Under the pieces are notes generated by a model. The model was not told the DNA's origin. It made no database searches and was given only the letters and a program-made list of their open reading frames with translations. DNA of 64,000 nucleotides from Oscillibacter valericigenes (GTDB lineage Bacteria; Bacillota; Clostridia; Oscillospirales; Oscillospiraceae): NCBI RefSeq assembly GCF_021531915.1, contig NZ_JAFBIV010000004.1:62001-126000 (forward strand), read 5' to 3'. Shown piece after piece: positions 41,289 through 50,965 of this stretch (position 1 is its first letter; every line of letters begins with the position of its first letter). The position numbers were made by a program, and so were the translations under genes.

Positions 41289-42560
41289 CTATCCTGCCTT
41301 CGTCGGCTTCATCTGCCGCGACACCGACAATACGATCCCCATTTCCGCCAGCTGCATGGACAAAGCCGTGCCGCCGTAGCTGAAGAAGGGCAGTGAAATG
41401 CCGGTGGTGGGCAGCAAACCCGTCACCACGCCGATGTTCAGGAATGTCTGCATGGCGATCAGCGTGGTGACGCCCACCACCAGAAGACTGCCGAAGCGGT
41501 CCCGGGCATGGAGGGCGATCCAGTAGCCCCGCAGGATCAGCGCCGCAAACAGCAGCATGATAATGGTAGCACCGATGAGGCCCAGTTCCTCGCAGATGAT
41601 GGCGAAGATAAAGTCGTTGTGCTCCTCCGGCAGGTACAGAAACTTCTGCCGGCTTTTCCCCAGGCCCACGCCCAGCAGGCCGCCGGAGCCAATGGAGATC
41701 AGGCTCTGGGACAGCTGATAGCCGGCGCCCCGGGGGTCGATGAAGGGGTTCTGCCACATGGCGATGCGGCTCTGGCCGTATTGGATGATGCCGGACATCA
41801 TCAGGAACAGCACGCCTCCCGCGCCACCCACGGCGGCGATGACCCAGGCCCAGTTGATGCCGCCCACCAGCATCAGCACCGCGCCGGTGCCCAGGATCAG
41901 CACCGTGCCGGACAGGTGGGGCTCCAGCATCATCAGCACCGCAATGACGCCCATAATCAGCAGATAGGGTGCGATGCCGTACCGGGTGGTTCGCATTTTA
42001 TCCTTTTTGTGGGAAATGCTGTCAGAAAAATACAGCACCACCGCCATTTTCGCGATCTCGGAGGGTTGGAAGGTAAACAGCTCGCCCACGCCGATCCAGC
42101 GGGTGGCGTTGTTTCGGGTGACGGCGATGGGGTTGCCGGGGATGATGACCAGCACCAGCAGGATAATAGCAAGGTACAGCATCAGCTTTGCAACGCCCCG
42201 AAACCGCTGATAATTGATCCTGCCGATCAGAAACATGGCCGCGATACCCATGGCGGCAAAGACGCCCTGCCGCACAAAGTAGTGCATGGGGTCCTGGCCG
42301 TCGGTCTCGTAATAGGCGGAGGGAAAACTGGCAGACAGCAGCATCACCAGGCCGATGGCCGTCAGCAGCAGCACCAGCAGGCAGAAGGGCAGATCAATGG
42401 GCCCCTTGGCCAGTTCCCGGCTCTCCGCTTCCTTTTCCTTTCGGCGCTGGACCCGTTCCCGCCGGGCCTGCTCGGCCTCCTGCTCCCGCCGCTTCCGCTC
42501 CTGGTAGCGGTCCATGGCTGCCTGCCGTTCCGCGGCTGTCATACGCCGCTGTGTCGCCAT
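41289..42560 (-). CDS. ftsW: Division-specific lipid II polymerase FtsW (SEDS family)
   Basis: 423 residues. A long charged, coiled-coil-like cytoplasmic N-terminus (about 1-55, rich in Arg, Glu and Gln) is unusual in length. About ten membrane segments follow. SEDS signatures are ATRWIGVGELFTFQPSEIAK, the LPEEHNDFIFAIICEELG loop with the catalytic-type Asp, and TGISLPFFSYGGTAL. It polymerises glycan strands with the class B PBP encoded in the same cluster. It ends in TAG. GGAGG precedes ATG 42560; a CCCACAAAAG-type hairpin lies before that site. Confidence 0.95.
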   Translation of the reverse strand: MATQRRMTAAERQAAMDRYQERKRREQEAEQARRERVQRRKEKEAESRELAKGPIDLPFCLLVLLLTAIGLVMLLSASFPSAYYETDGQDPMHYFVRQGVFAAMGIAAMFLIGRINYQRFRGVAKLMLYLAIILLVLVIIPGNPIAVTRNNATRWIGVGELFTFQPSEIAKMAVVLYFSDSISHKKDKMRTTRYGIAPYLLIMGVIAVLMMLEPHLSGTVLILGTGAVLMLVGGINWAWVIAAVGGAGGVLFLMMSGIIQYGQSRIAMWQNPFIDPRGAGYQLSQSLISIGSGGLLGVGLGKSRQKFLYLPEEHNDFIFAIICEELGLIGATIIMLLFAALILRGYWIALHARDRFGSLLVVGVTTLIAMQTFLNIGVVTGLLPTTGISLPFFSYGGTALSMQLAEMGIVLSVSRQMKPTKAG

Positions 42561-42575
42561 CTTCACCCCTCCTTT

Positions 42576-42600
42576 CCCACAAAAGCTCCGCTTTTGCGGG
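42576..42600. repeat. Small hairpin repeat before ftsW
   Basis: CCCACAAAAGCTCCGCTTTTGCGGG folds on CCC/GGG and CAAAAG/CTTTTG. The same 25 bp occurs at 48561-48585 before ftsL, at the same distance from the ribosome site. Confidence 0.75.
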
Positions 42601-42714
42601 AGCCCTGGAATTTTATTCAAATCGCCCGAACTGAATTTGGCCGATTTCAAGGTTTTCACATCCGTGAAAACGCTTGACGCGCTGGCCGCGCGGCGTGCGC
42701 TTTGCGCCCGCGGC

Positions 42715-43701
42715 TCAGTACCGTCCCTGTACGCCCAGATAAGCCAGCACGCAGCACACCAGGGTGATGCCGGAGAACACCGCCACCAGCTTCGCCTCGC
42801 TCCAGCCGGACAGCTCCAGGTGGTGGTGCAAAGGTGCCATTTTGAAGAATCGCTTGCCGTGAGTTGCCTTGAAATAGGCCACCTGGATAATGTCGCTCAT
42901 GGTCTCGGCGATGTAGATGATGCCCACGGGGATCAGGATCAGGGGCATATCCAGCGCAAAGCCCAGGGCCGCCACAGCGCCGCCCAGGAAGAGGCTGCCG
43001 GTGTCGCCCATGAAGACCTTTGCCGGGTGGTGATTATACACGAAGAAGGCCGCCAGGCCGCCTGCCAAGGCGGCGGGAAGCAGAGCCAGGGTGGTCAGGT
43101 GCCACAGGGCGGCGGTCACGGCGAAAAACACCATCACCACGAAGGTGACGCCGGTGGCCAGGCCGTCCACACCGTCTGTCAGATTCACGGCGTTGACGCA
43201 GCCCACAATGACGAAGGCCGCGAAAATCAGATACACGATCCAGGGAATGGTGATACTGACCTGGAAAAACGGGATATACAGGTCATTGGTCAGCAGACCC
43301 TCATACCGCATCAGCACCAGGAACACCACGGCGGCCGCCAGCTGCAGAATAAACTTCTGCTTGGCGGTCAGGCCCTCGTTCTGGTGCTGGCGGACCTTGC
43401 GGTAGTCATCCACAAAGCCGATCAGGCCAAAGATCAGTGCAAACAGGTATACATACAGGTGGTCGAATTCTCCCGCCAGCATCCGTCCCCAACCCAGGAC
43501 CAGCACGGTGATGCCGGTGCCCAGAATGAACATGATGCCTCCCATGGTGGGGGTGCCGGCCTTGCCGGCATGCCAGGTGGGGCCGTCCTTCCGGATCTCC
43601 TGTCCGGCCTTCAGTTTCCGCAGCTCGGCCAATACAAACCGGCCCAGCACCACGGTCAGCACAAAGCTGACCAGGGCCGCCAGCAGCAATATCATCTCCA
43701 T
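42715..43701 (-). CDS. mraY: Phospho-MurNAc-pentapeptide translocase
   Basis: 328 residues, about ten membrane segments. GTPTMGGIMFILG and the loop GFVDDYRKV with the catalytic Asp pair, NLTDGVDGLA, and the cytoplasmic FMGDTGSLFLGG and HHHLELSGW motifs are all present. It makes lipid I from UDP-MurNAc-pentapeptide and undecaprenyl phosphate. In this cluster mraY follows murE directly; murF, usual between them, is missing. Confidence 0.97.
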   Translation of the reverse strand: MEMILLLAALVSFVLTVVLGRFVLAELRKLKAGQEIRKDGPTWHAGKAGTPTMGGIMFILGTGITVLVLGWGRMLAGEFDHLYVYLFALIFGLIGFVDDYRKVRQHQNEGLTAKQKFILQLAAAVVFLVLMRYEGLLTNDLYIPFFQVSITIPWIVYLIFAAFVIVGCVNAVNLTDGVDGLATGVTFVVMVFFAVTAALWHLTTLALLPAALAGGLAAFFVYNHHPAKVFMGDTGSLFLGGAVAALGFALDMPLILIPVGIIYIAETMSDIIQVAYFKATHGKRFFKMAPLHHHLELSGWSEAKLVAVFSGITLVCCVLAYLGVQGRY

Positions 43702-43733
43702 AGGTCTCTCTCCCTTTTGTGCGTTTTCTTGTT

Positions 43734-45182
43734 TTATTTCCCGGCGTTCAGGTAGTCCGCCACGATCTCCCGCTCATCCATATGATGCTTGACATGGTTT
43801 ACTTCCTGATAGGTCTCATGGCCCTTGCCGCAGAGGACGATCACGTCGTCCTTCTCCGCGTGGTCCATGGCCCAGTGGATGGCCTCGATGCGGTCCTCCA
43901 CCACCACGTAGGGGGTGTCGCTGCCGTCGAAGCCCGGCAGAATATCAGCAATGATGTCGGCGGGCTTTTCCGTCCGGGGATTGTCGGTGGTGACGATGGC
44001 AAAATCCGCGATGTCCGCCGCCACCTTGCCCATCTTGGGCCGCTTGGTCTTATCCCGGTCGCCGCCGCAGCCGAAGAGGGCCACGGTCCGTCCCTTGGCA
44101 AAGCCCTTGACGGAGGACAGCACGTTCACCATGCCGTCGGGGGAATGGGCGTAGTCGATCAGGATGGTGTAGTCCTTCCCCGGAGTGGGGACCACCTCCA
44201 CCCGGCCCTTCACATGGGGGACACCGGCCAGGACTTCAGCACTCTTTTCCAGGGAAATGCCCAGAGCCAGCGCAGCACCCAGCACATCCAGGGTGTTGTA
44301 TACCATGAAGCCGCCGGGGATGTTGACCCGGATGGGGACCCGCTGGTCAGCGGTCACGGCCGTAAAGGCAATGTGATCCGCTTCCAGGCAGATGTCCTCC
44401 GCCCGCAGGTCGCTGGGGGCCTTCTCGCTGTAAGTGAACTTCCGGCAGGTGGCCTCCGCCAGCAGCCGGTCCGTCCAGGGGTCGTCGGCATTGCAGACGC
44501 CGGTGTCGCAGTTGCGGAACAGGATGGCCTTGGCGTCGCAGTAGGATTCCATGGTCTTGTGGAAATCCAGGTGGTCCTGGGTCAGGTTGGTGAAGATGCC
44601 CACGGCGTAATGGACGCCGTAGACCCGGTCCAAAGCCAGAGCGTGGGAGGAGGCCTCCATCACCACGTGGGTACAGCCTGCATCCCGCATCCGGGCAAAC
44701 AGCTTCTGGAGCTCAAAGGACTCCGGGGTGGTGCGCTCCGTGGGGATGACCTCATCGCCGATCATGTTCTGATTGGTGCCGATCAGGCCCACCCTGGCCC
44801 CCAGGGCCTGCTCCAGGATGCTTTTCAGCAGATAGGTTGTGGTGGTCTTGCCGTTGGTGCCGGTGACGGCCACCATGGTCATGCTGTCCGCCGGATGGCC
44901 GAAGAAGTTGGCGCCCACCACGGCGAGGCCCCGGCGGGAATCCGCCACCTGCACATAGGGGATGTCTTCCTCGGGAATCTTCTCGCACAGCACCGCTGCG
45001 GCTCCGGCAGCCGCCGCCTTGCCGATGAAGGCGTGGCCGTCCACCGCGAAGCCCGTCATGGCCACAAACAGGTCGCCGGGCTTTGTGGTCCGGGAATCAT
45101 AGCTGACGTCTGTGATCTCCATCTCCAGGTCCGCCGTGGCGGACAGGATCTCCATATTTTTCAACAGTTCACTTAATTTCAT
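43734..45182 (-). CDS. murE: UDP-MurNAc-tripeptide synthetase, meso-DAP type
   Basis: 482 residues. N-terminal substrate domain, P-loop VTGTNGKTTTTYLLK, carbamylated-Lys region, and the C-terminal DNPRTEKP motif. DNPR is the signature for meso-diaminopimelate as the third amino acid rather than lysine. It adds that residue to UDP-MurNAc-L-Ala-D-Glu. AAGGAG precedes ATG 45182. A 110-bp gap separates it from the PBP gene. Confidence 0.96.
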   Translation of the reverse strand: MKLSELLKNMEILSATADLEMEITDVSYDSRTTKPGDLFVAMTGFAVDGHAFIGKAAAAGAAAVLCEKIPEEDIPYVQVADSRRGLAVVGANFFGHPADSMTMVAVTGTNGKTTTTYLLKSILEQALGARVGLIGTNQNMIGDEVIPTERTTPESFELQKLFARMRDAGCTHVVMEASSHALALDRVYGVHYAVGIFTNLTQDHLDFHKTMESYCDAKAILFRNCDTGVCNADDPWTDRLLAEATCRKFTYSEKAPSDLRAEDICLEADHIAFTAVTADQRVPIRVNIPGGFMVYNTLDVLGAALALGISLEKSAEVLAGVPHVKGRVEVVPTPGKDYTILIDYAHSPDGMVNVLSSVKGFAKGRTVALFGCGGDRDKTKRPKMGKVAADIADFAIVTTDNPRTEKPADIIADILPGFDGSDTPYVVVEDRIEAIHWAMDHAEKDDVIVLCGKGHETYQEVNHVKHHMDEREIVADYLNAGK

Positions 45183-45292
45183 AAAGCCTGCTCCTTATCA
45201 CAGTCTCGGTGCCTGATACACCAATGGTATTATAGACGTCCGAAAATGTGAAGTATACGGAGAAATGTGCCAAAAATTCTGCAAAACCTGCG

Positions 45293-47761
45293 TTAATCCA
45301 GCACTGAACCGTCACCAAACTGGATGGTGACCACGGTACCGGCCTCCAGTTCCGTTCCCTCGGCCACACTCTGGGAGATGGCCCGGACGTTACCGGCATT
45401 GGCAGAGGTGGCACCGGACACCTTCATAATGAGACCCGCATCCGCCAGGACCTTGTTGGCCTCCGACGCCGTCCTGCCCACCACGTTGGGCATGACCCGG
45501 GGCGTATTGTTCTTTTCCACACCCAGGTACAGCACCACAGTGGCGTTGTTGGGCACGATGGCGCCGCCCGCCGGGGTCTGATCGGTGACGGTCTCCCCAT
45601 CGCCCACGGTCCGGCAGGAGAAGCCGGCGCTCTCCAGAATGGACTTGGCGTCCGCCGCGGTCTTGCCCACCACGTTGGGGACGGCGGCGTCCATGCCCGC
45701 CAGCTCCTCGGCGGTGTAGTCGGGCTCCACGCCCAGAACGGGCAGGATATCCGCCATGATGCTGCTGGCGGTGGGGGCCACCATGTTGCCGCCGGACACG
45801 TAGACGCCGGTGTTCCGGCTGGGGGTATCCATAGTGATCAGCATGATGTACTGGGGATCGTCCGCCGGGGCGAAGCACATGAAGGAGACCACCACTTCCT
45901 TCGTGGTGTTTCTGGTGGCCGTTTTATCGGCCGTACCGGTCTTGCCGCCGATGCGGTAGCCCGCCACCTGACCGTTGCGGCCGGTGCCGGAGGCCACCAC
46001 GTATTCCAGGCACTCCCGGACCGTGGCGGAGGTCTCCTCACTGATGACCTGGCGCACCGGAGTGGCTTCGTGCTGATAGACCACATTGCCCTCGCCGTCC
46101 AGCTCCTGCTCCACCACATAGGGGGTGTACAGGTAGCCGCCGTTGATACAGGCCGCCTGAGCCCGGATCAGCTCCAGCGGGGTCACGTTGAAGGTCTGAC
46201 CGAAGGAATAGGACGCCAGGGACGCGGCGTCGTTCATCAGGCTGGTTTTGCTGACGATGCCCTTGGTCTCGCCGATCATATCCACGCCGGTGGGCTCCGT
46301 CAGGCCAAAGGCCTGCATATACTCATAAAATCTCTCGCCGCCCAGCCGCTGGCCGATATTGATAAAGGCCGGGTTGCAGGAGTTGCCCACCGCTACCTCC
46401 AGGGACTGCAGGCCGTGTCCCGCTTTCTTGGAGCAGTGGATGGTCCACTTGCCCACCTTCACGGAGCCGGTGCAGTTGAAGGTGGAGTTCTTGTTGACCA
46501 GTCCCTCCTCCAGTGCCGCCGCCAGGGTGATGGGCTTGAAGGTGGAGCCGGGCTCATAGGTGGAGTCGATGCATTTGTTTCTCCAGGCGGTGTTGACCGC
46601 GTTGCTTCTGGCCGCGCTGACCGCCTCCTGGTACGCCTCCTCGGACGCATAGCTGCTGCGGTTCTTCTCGATCTCCGCCAGAGATTTGTCCAGGGCCTCC
46701 TGCAGAGTGGTGTCCAGGATCATGCCGTACTGGTTGGAATCGTAATTGGGATAGGAGGCCATGCCCACGATGGCGCCGGTATTCACGTCCATGACGATGC
46801 CGGTGGCGCCGTTGGCGGCGTCGAACTTCTCCAGCATGCTCTCGATGCCCTTTTCCAGATAGGACTGGACCTCCACATCCAGGGTCAGCACCAGATCATG
46901 GCCGTCCTCGGCGTCGTAATACTGCTCGAACTGGTACAGCATCTCCGTGCCCGCCGCGTTTTTGGCGCTGACGGTCATACCGGCGGTGCCCTCCAGCACA
47001 TCGTTGTACTTGGCCTCCAGGCCCACGCCGCCCTGGTTGTCGGCGTTGACGAAGCCCAGCACGTTGGCCGCCAGGCTGCTGTACGGATAATAGCGCTTGG
47101 AATCCGGTTGGAGCCAGATGCCCTGGAGCTTGGTGGGACTCTTCTTGGGGTTCTCCTTCAGGACGGTCTTGCCGTCGTCGTTGACAAAGGTGAGCTCGTT
47201 GCCCTCCTGGTCGATCTCGCCGTTCATGAAGCGGCGGATCTGGTCGGCTTCCGCCTGCTCCACCTTCTTCTTGACGATCACATAGGCATCGTCCGTGTCC
47301 GCCATCCACTTTTCGATCTTCTCCTGGTCCACACCCAGAATGCGACTAAGACCCCGGGCGATATAAAGCTGATCCCGCACCTGAGGCGCCGTGTAGGTCT
47401 GGCCCTTCTCCGCGGCCTTTTCCCGGGCTTCCTCGATGGCCTGCTCCTGGGATTTCACATAGGCCGCCACGTCCCGGGGGGACAAAAGGACTGTCTCCGC
47501 CGTGGCGGAGGCCGCCATGATATAGCCGCTCCGGTCGTAAATGGTGCCCCGGGAGGCGGTGACCACCGCGCTGAGGGTCTGCTGGTTCACCGCCCGCCCC
47601 TGCAGCTCCTCGTGGCGGTTGATCTGCAGGTCGTAGAGCTTCCAGAACAGCAGCAGAAAGGTGCAAACGCCCAGCAAAACCATCACCAGCACGGTCCGGC
47701 TGCGGACCACCTGGTTGGCACGGCGGGCGGCGTCACTTTTTCTGCGGGAATTGACAGGCAT
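45293..47761 (-). CDS. Class B penicillin-binding protein with two PASTA domains (FtsI/SpoVD type)
   Basis: 822 residues. Short basic tail, one membrane segment (about 24-45), PBP dimer domain, transpeptidase with S-T-F-K in YEPGSTFKPITLAA, S-C-N in VGNSCNPAF and K-T-G in IGGKTGTADKT. Two PASTA domains end the protein (PNVVGKTAADAKSILESAG and PNVVGRTASEANKVLADAG). It cross-links septal peptidoglycan as FtsW's partner. The PASTA count fits both vegetative PbpB and sporulation SpoVD; position in the division cluster favours the main division enzyme. AAGGAGG precedes ATG 47761. Confidence 0.93.
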   Translation of the reverse strand: MPVNSRRKSDAARRANQVVRSRTVLVMVLLGVCTFLLLFWKLYDLQINRHEELQGRAVNQQTLSAVVTASRGTIYDRSGYIMAASATAETVLLSPRDVAAYVKSQEQAIEEAREKAAEKGQTYTAPQVRDQLYIARGLSRILGVDQEKIEKWMADTDDAYVIVKKKVEQAEADQIRRFMNGEIDQEGNELTFVNDDGKTVLKENPKKSPTKLQGIWLQPDSKRYYPYSSLAANVLGFVNADNQGGVGLEAKYNDVLEGTAGMTVSAKNAAGTEMLYQFEQYYDAEDGHDLVLTLDVEVQSYLEKGIESMLEKFDAANGATGIVMDVNTGAIVGMASYPNYDSNQYGMILDTTLQEALDKSLAEIEKNRSSYASEEAYQEAVSAARSNAVNTAWRNKCIDSTYEPGSTFKPITLAAALEEGLVNKNSTFNCTGSVKVGKWTIHCSKKAGHGLQSLEVAVGNSCNPAFINIGQRLGGERFYEYMQAFGLTEPTGVDMIGETKGIVSKTSLMNDAASLASYSFGQTFNVTPLELIRAQAACINGGYLYTPYVVEQELDGEGNVVYQHEATPVRQVISEETSATVRECLEYVVASGTGRNGQVAGYRIGGKTGTADKTATRNTTKEVVVSFMCFAPADDPQYIMLITMDTPSRNTGVYVSGGNMVAPTASSIMADILPVLGVEPDYTAEELAGMDAAVPNVVGKTAADAKSILESAGFSCRTVGDGETVTDQTPAGGAIVPNNATVVLYLGVEKNNTPRVMPNVVGRTASEANKVLADAGLIMKVSGATSANAGNVRAISQSVAEGTELEAGTVVTIQFGDGSVLD

Positions 47762-47974
47762 AGACAGGTTCCTCCTTGGAACTGAACGGGCGCGCCGCAG
47801 GGCGGCGCATGAGTACGGGCGTTTTGGAATGTCATTTCCACATTCCGCCGGAATGCGAAAATGACCTGCGGGGAGCGAGAAGATGGCCTTCTCCCTCCCC
47901 GCGGTGTGACGTATGATCAGCGCAGCGCCCGGTGCCATCCATGGGCAGGGGGCTGCTGCATTATAATGCAGAGG

Positions 47975-48544
47975 TCATTTGAAATATTCCACCACCGCAT
48001 AAACGCCGTGGTTCAGGGAAGTCAGCACGCTGCTGAGCACGCTGGGCTCCTCCTGCTGGTAAACGATGGCGGTATCGCCGCCGGCCATGTCCAGGTAGCA
48101 GATCTGGCTGGTGCTGGGCTTGGTCATACCCGCCGCTTCCGCCGCCTCCCGGACGGTGGTCAGGTCAAACATCTGCTCATACTGGGCGGTGAGAGCGGCG
48201 TGCTCTGTCTCCAGGGTAGAAAGCTGTTTCTTCAGCGCCACGGTATCGGAGGCCAGAGCGGTGAGCTGGATGTAGCTCATGAGCACCAGGACCGCCAGTC
48301 CCGCCACAGCGGCAAAGCCCAGCAGAGAGAACAGCGAAACCTGCTGACGCTCCCGGACCAGAACCTTGGGGGCCGCGTGGACCTTGGGCTGCTGCCGGAC
48401 CTGCTCCTGCTCCTGATGGCGGGGGGCTTCCCCGGCATGGCGCAGTTCCCGTTCCCGGACGGCCCAGTCCAGATCACGTGCAAGGCTGCCGTCCACGGCA
48501 CGTCCGCTCTGACGATATTGCAATTCCCGTGCCGTCGCTGCCAT
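47975..48544 (-). CDS. ftsL: FtsL-like division protein
   Basis: 189 residues. A long polar N-terminus (about 1-75, Gln/Glu/Arg-rich) precedes one membrane segment (about 78-100) and a coiled coil (LKKQLSTLETEHAALTAQYE), with a Tyr-rich tail. The topology and place between rsmH and the PBP gene identify FtsL, although sequence is poorly conserved in this family. It should complex with FtsQ and the PBP. AAGGAG precedes ATG 48544, and the CCCACAAAAG hairpin lies upstream. Confidence 0.85.
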   Translation of the reverse strand: MAATARELQYRQSGRAVDGSLARDLDWAVRERELRHAGEAPRHQEQEQVRQQPKVHAAPKVLVRERQQVSLFSLLGFAAVAGLAVLVLMSYIQLTALASDTVALKKQLSTLETEHAALTAQYEQMFDLTTVREAAEAAGMTKPSTSQICYLDMAGGDTAIVYQQEEPSVLSSVLTSLNHGVYAVVEYFK

Positions 48545-48560
48545 ACTGGTTTCTCCTTTC

Positions 48561-48585
48561 CCCACAAAAGCTCCGCTTTTGCGGG
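48561..48585. repeat. Small hairpin repeat before ftsL
   Basis: Same 25-bp sequence as 42576-42600, beginning CCCACAAAAG; lies just upstream of the ftsL ribosome site. Confidence 0.75.
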
Positions 48586-48672
48586 GCCCTTTCCTTTGAA
48601 TCACCGGGTCAGGCCATCAGCCTGTCCCTGATTTGCCGTTTCCGGCGTCCGTATCTTCCGGCTCTGACCGTC

Positions 48673-49620
48673 TTACAGGTCAAAGGTCTCGCACTTCTCC
48701 GCCACCCGCAGCTTCGCGCTTCTGGCGCGGGGGTTCTCTTCCAGCTCCGCTTCTCCGGAGACGATAGGCTTCCGGGTCAGCACCTTGATTTTGGGCTTCT
48801 TGCCGCAGACGCACACCGGAAACTCCGGCGGGCAGGTACAGCCCCGGGCCATGTCCTGCATGGCGCGCTTGACGATGCGGTCCTCCAGAGAGTGGAAGGT
48901 GATGACCGCCAGCCGTCCGCCGGGATTCAGGAAGCCCACTGCCGCCTTCAGCATGGGAGGCAGGGCCTCCAGTTCGCCGTTGACGGCAATGCGGATGGCC
49001 TGGAAGCTGCGCTTGGCGGGGTGCTGCTTCTCCCGCAGGGCCGCCGGCGGCATAGCCCCTTTGATGACATCCACCAGCTCCAGGGTGGTCTCGATGGGTC
49101 GGGTCTCCCGGGTCCGCACGATGGCCTTTGCAATGGCGGGGGCGTAGCGCTCCTCGCCGTATTCATATAAGATGCGGCGCAGCTCCTCATAGCTCCAGCC
49201 ATTGACCACCTCGTGGGCAGTCAGGGGAGCGGAGGTGTCCATCCGCATGTCCAGCGGAGCGTCCTGCATGTAGGAAAAGCCCCGGGAGGCGTCATCCAGC
49301 TGTGGAGACGAAACGCCCAGGTCAAAGAGCATCCCGTCGGCGCCGGTGATGCCGGCCTCCCGCAGTTTCGCGTCCAGCTCCGCAAAATTGCCATGGACCA
49401 GCGTCACCCGGTCCATCCATGGAGCCAGCCGCTCCCTGGCGGCTTCGATGGCTGCCATGTCCCTGTCGATACAGATGAGCCGGCCGGTGGCAAGCCTCTG
49501 GACGATCTCTTTTGAGTGTCCCGCGCGGCCCAGTGTACCGTCCACGTATACCCCGTCGGGGCGGATGTTCAGTGCGTCGATACACTCGTTCAGCAATACA
49601 GATTTGTGTGTGTATTCCAT
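48673..49620 (-). CDS. rsmH: 16S rRNA (cytosine-1402-N4)-methyltransferase
   Basis: 315 residues. Starts HKSVLLNECIDALNIRPDGV, the SAM site is VDGTLGRAGHSKEI, and the C-terminus carries TFHSLEDRIVKRAM and the NPRARSAKLRVAEK tail of RsmH. It methylates N4 of C1402, the same nucleotide RsmI modifies on its 2'-OH, so both enzymes of that site are in this window. It starts 6 bp after the mraZ stop. Confidence 0.97.
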   Translation of the reverse strand: MEYTHKSVLLNECIDALNIRPDGVYVDGTLGRAGHSKEIVQRLATGRLICIDRDMAAIEAARERLAPWMDRVTLVHGNFAELDAKLREAGITGADGMLFDLGVSSPQLDDASRGFSYMQDAPLDMRMDTSAPLTAHEVVNGWSYEELRRILYEYGEERYAPAIAKAIVRTRETRPIETTLELVDVIKGAMPPAALREKQHPAKRSFQAIRIAVNGELEALPPMLKAAVGFLNPGGRLAVITFHSLEDRIVKRAMQDMARGCTCPPEFPVCVCGKKPKIKVLTRKPIVSGEAELEENPRARSAKLRVAEKCETFDL

Positions 49621-49626
49621 AGTCCC

Positions 49627-50070
49627 TCACCCACGGTTCCGCCGGGCGCGGGCCAGAGCATCCATGGCAGCCGCCATGTCGTCGTCCTCCAGCATCCGCT
49701 GCTCCCGCGCGGCCCAGGTCTCCTCGTCCCAGATCTCCGCGGAGGTGTTCAGGCCCACGATGGTGGCCGTCTTTTTCAGTCCGGCGTACTTCCGGAGGTT
49801 GGCGGGGATCAGGACACGTCCCTGGCCGTCCGGCTCGCACTCCACGGCGTTGGCGTACAGCAGGGTCAATGCCCGGGCCTCGGTGTAGGGCAGGTCGTCC
49901 ATGTCCTCGGACATCTGCTCCCACTTGGCCTGGGGATAGATGGTCAGACAGTGCTCGGCGCCGATGGTGATATAAAAGGTATCCCCCAGCGCTTCCCGCA
50001 TGTTGGAGGGGATCACCAGGCGGCCCTTGGTGTCGATGCTGTTGTTGGATTTTCCCATCAGCCGCGCCAT
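49627..50070 (-). CDS. mraZ: Transcriptional regulator MraZ
   Basis: 147 residues with two AbrB-like SpoVT/MraZ half-domains: [20 protein letters not shown] and [21 protein letters not shown], each with the conserved D-x-K/Q-G-R-x-x-x-P pattern. MraZ is the first gene of the division cluster and binds repeats in its own promoter. ATG at 50070 has AAGGGGG 9 nt upstream; ATG at 50058 is an alternative. Confidence 0.95.
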   Translation of the reverse strand: MARLMGKSNNSIDTKGRLVIPSNMREALGDTFYITIGAEHCLTIYPQAKWEQMSEDMDDLPYTEARALTLLYANAVECEPDGQGRVLIPANLRKYAGLKKTATIVGLNTSAEIWDEETWAAREQRMLEDDDMAAAMDALARARRNRG

Positions 50071-50138
50071 GAAATGCCGCCCCCTTTCCCCTCTTTTTGG
50101 GACAGAATGGGGAGTAAGTGACACCAGGCATCCAAAAG

Positions 50139-50194
50139 CCCCCACTTTTCCCCACCTTGTAATTTGAGTATAGCAAATCCACCCAAAATTGCAA
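50139..50194 (-). promoter_or_regulatory. Division-cluster promoter with GTGGG repeats
   Basis: Minus-strand TTGCAA (50189-50194), 16-bp spacer, extended -10 TGC-TATACT (50167-50172). Just downstream GTGGGGAAAAGTGGGGG (50139-50155) repeats GTGGG at 9-bp spacing, which resembles known MraZ boxes. Confidence 0.75.
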
Positions 50195-50290
50195 GGATTT
50201 TTTTCCGACAGGAATGCAGGAAAATATGGAATTTTTCCGGTATTCGGGCCTTTTCAGCTCCCTTTCCCGCACTTCCTTGTGCGGTTGACG

Positions 50291-50337
50291 TAAAATAAAA
50301 GAGGGGTGCCGACACAAGATATTGTGTCGACACCCCT
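50291..50337 (-). terminator. Terminator of the rarD-rsmD-coaD unit
   Basis: AGGGGTGTCGACACAA/TTGTGTCGGCACCCCT stem, with TTTTATTTTA after it on the minus strand. Confidence 0.8.
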
Positions 50338-50437
50338 ATATTGCAGATATATCATCTAAATCTGGGATATGCGTAAAAAGTTTCCGAAATTTTTTCGTCG
50401 TTTTTTACAAAATTTTACCGATTATGGTGACTGGGCC

Positions 50438-50962
50438 TCAGGCGTCCTCTTCCATCTGGACAGCCTTTGCCTCCAGCTTTTCCCGCTGCTCCTGCATCTT
50501 TTCGGCAGAGGCACTGCGGAACCGGACCCGGGACTGCTTCACCTCGTCCAGAGCGGCCTGGACCGCTTCCTCCGTCCGAGCCAGGGCGTCTTCAGCGTAC
50601 TCGTTGGCCACCTGGTACAGCTGGCGGGAGCGCTCTTCGGCATGGGCGATGATCTGGCGGGCCTTCTCCTTGGCTGCGTACAGCACCTCGCTGTCGGAGA
50701 CCTTGGTCTTGGCCTCCAGCTCCGCCTGGCGCATCATGCGCTCCACGTCCCGCTTGGCGTCATCCACGAATTTCTCCCGGGCGGCCAGCAGCTCCTGGGC
50801 CCGCTTGATCTCCACCGGCAGGGCGGCCCGCAGCTCGTCCAGCAGGTCCAGCATCTCATCCCGGTCCACCATGCTCATATTGGGCTTCAGGGCGGGAGCC
50901 TTGGCGTCCTCGATCCGCTCATACAACATATCGATCAGGCGATTGATATCACTGTTTGCCAT
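50438..50962 (-). CDS. Coiled-coil protein, function unknown
   Basis: 174 residues, almost fully alpha-helical, with long stretches of Glu, Lys, Arg and Ala (about 45-170). The pattern (AAKEKARQIIAHAEERSRQL) resembles the stalk-type helices of DivIVA-like or ATPase-stalk proteins, but no diagnostic motif is present. It follows coaD by 3 bp on the same strand, an arrangement I believe is common in clostridia. A cell-division or scaffolding role would be speculation. Confidence 0.7.
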   Translation of the reverse strand: MANSDINRLIDMLYERIEDAKAPALKPNMSMVDRDEMLDLLDELRAALPVEIKRAQELLAAREKFVDDAKRDVERMMRQAELEAKTKVSDSEVLYAAKEKARQIIAHAEERSRQLYQVANEYAEDALARTEEAVQAALDEVKQSRVRFRSASAEKMQEQREKLEAKAVQMEEDA

Positions 50963-50965
50963 GGT

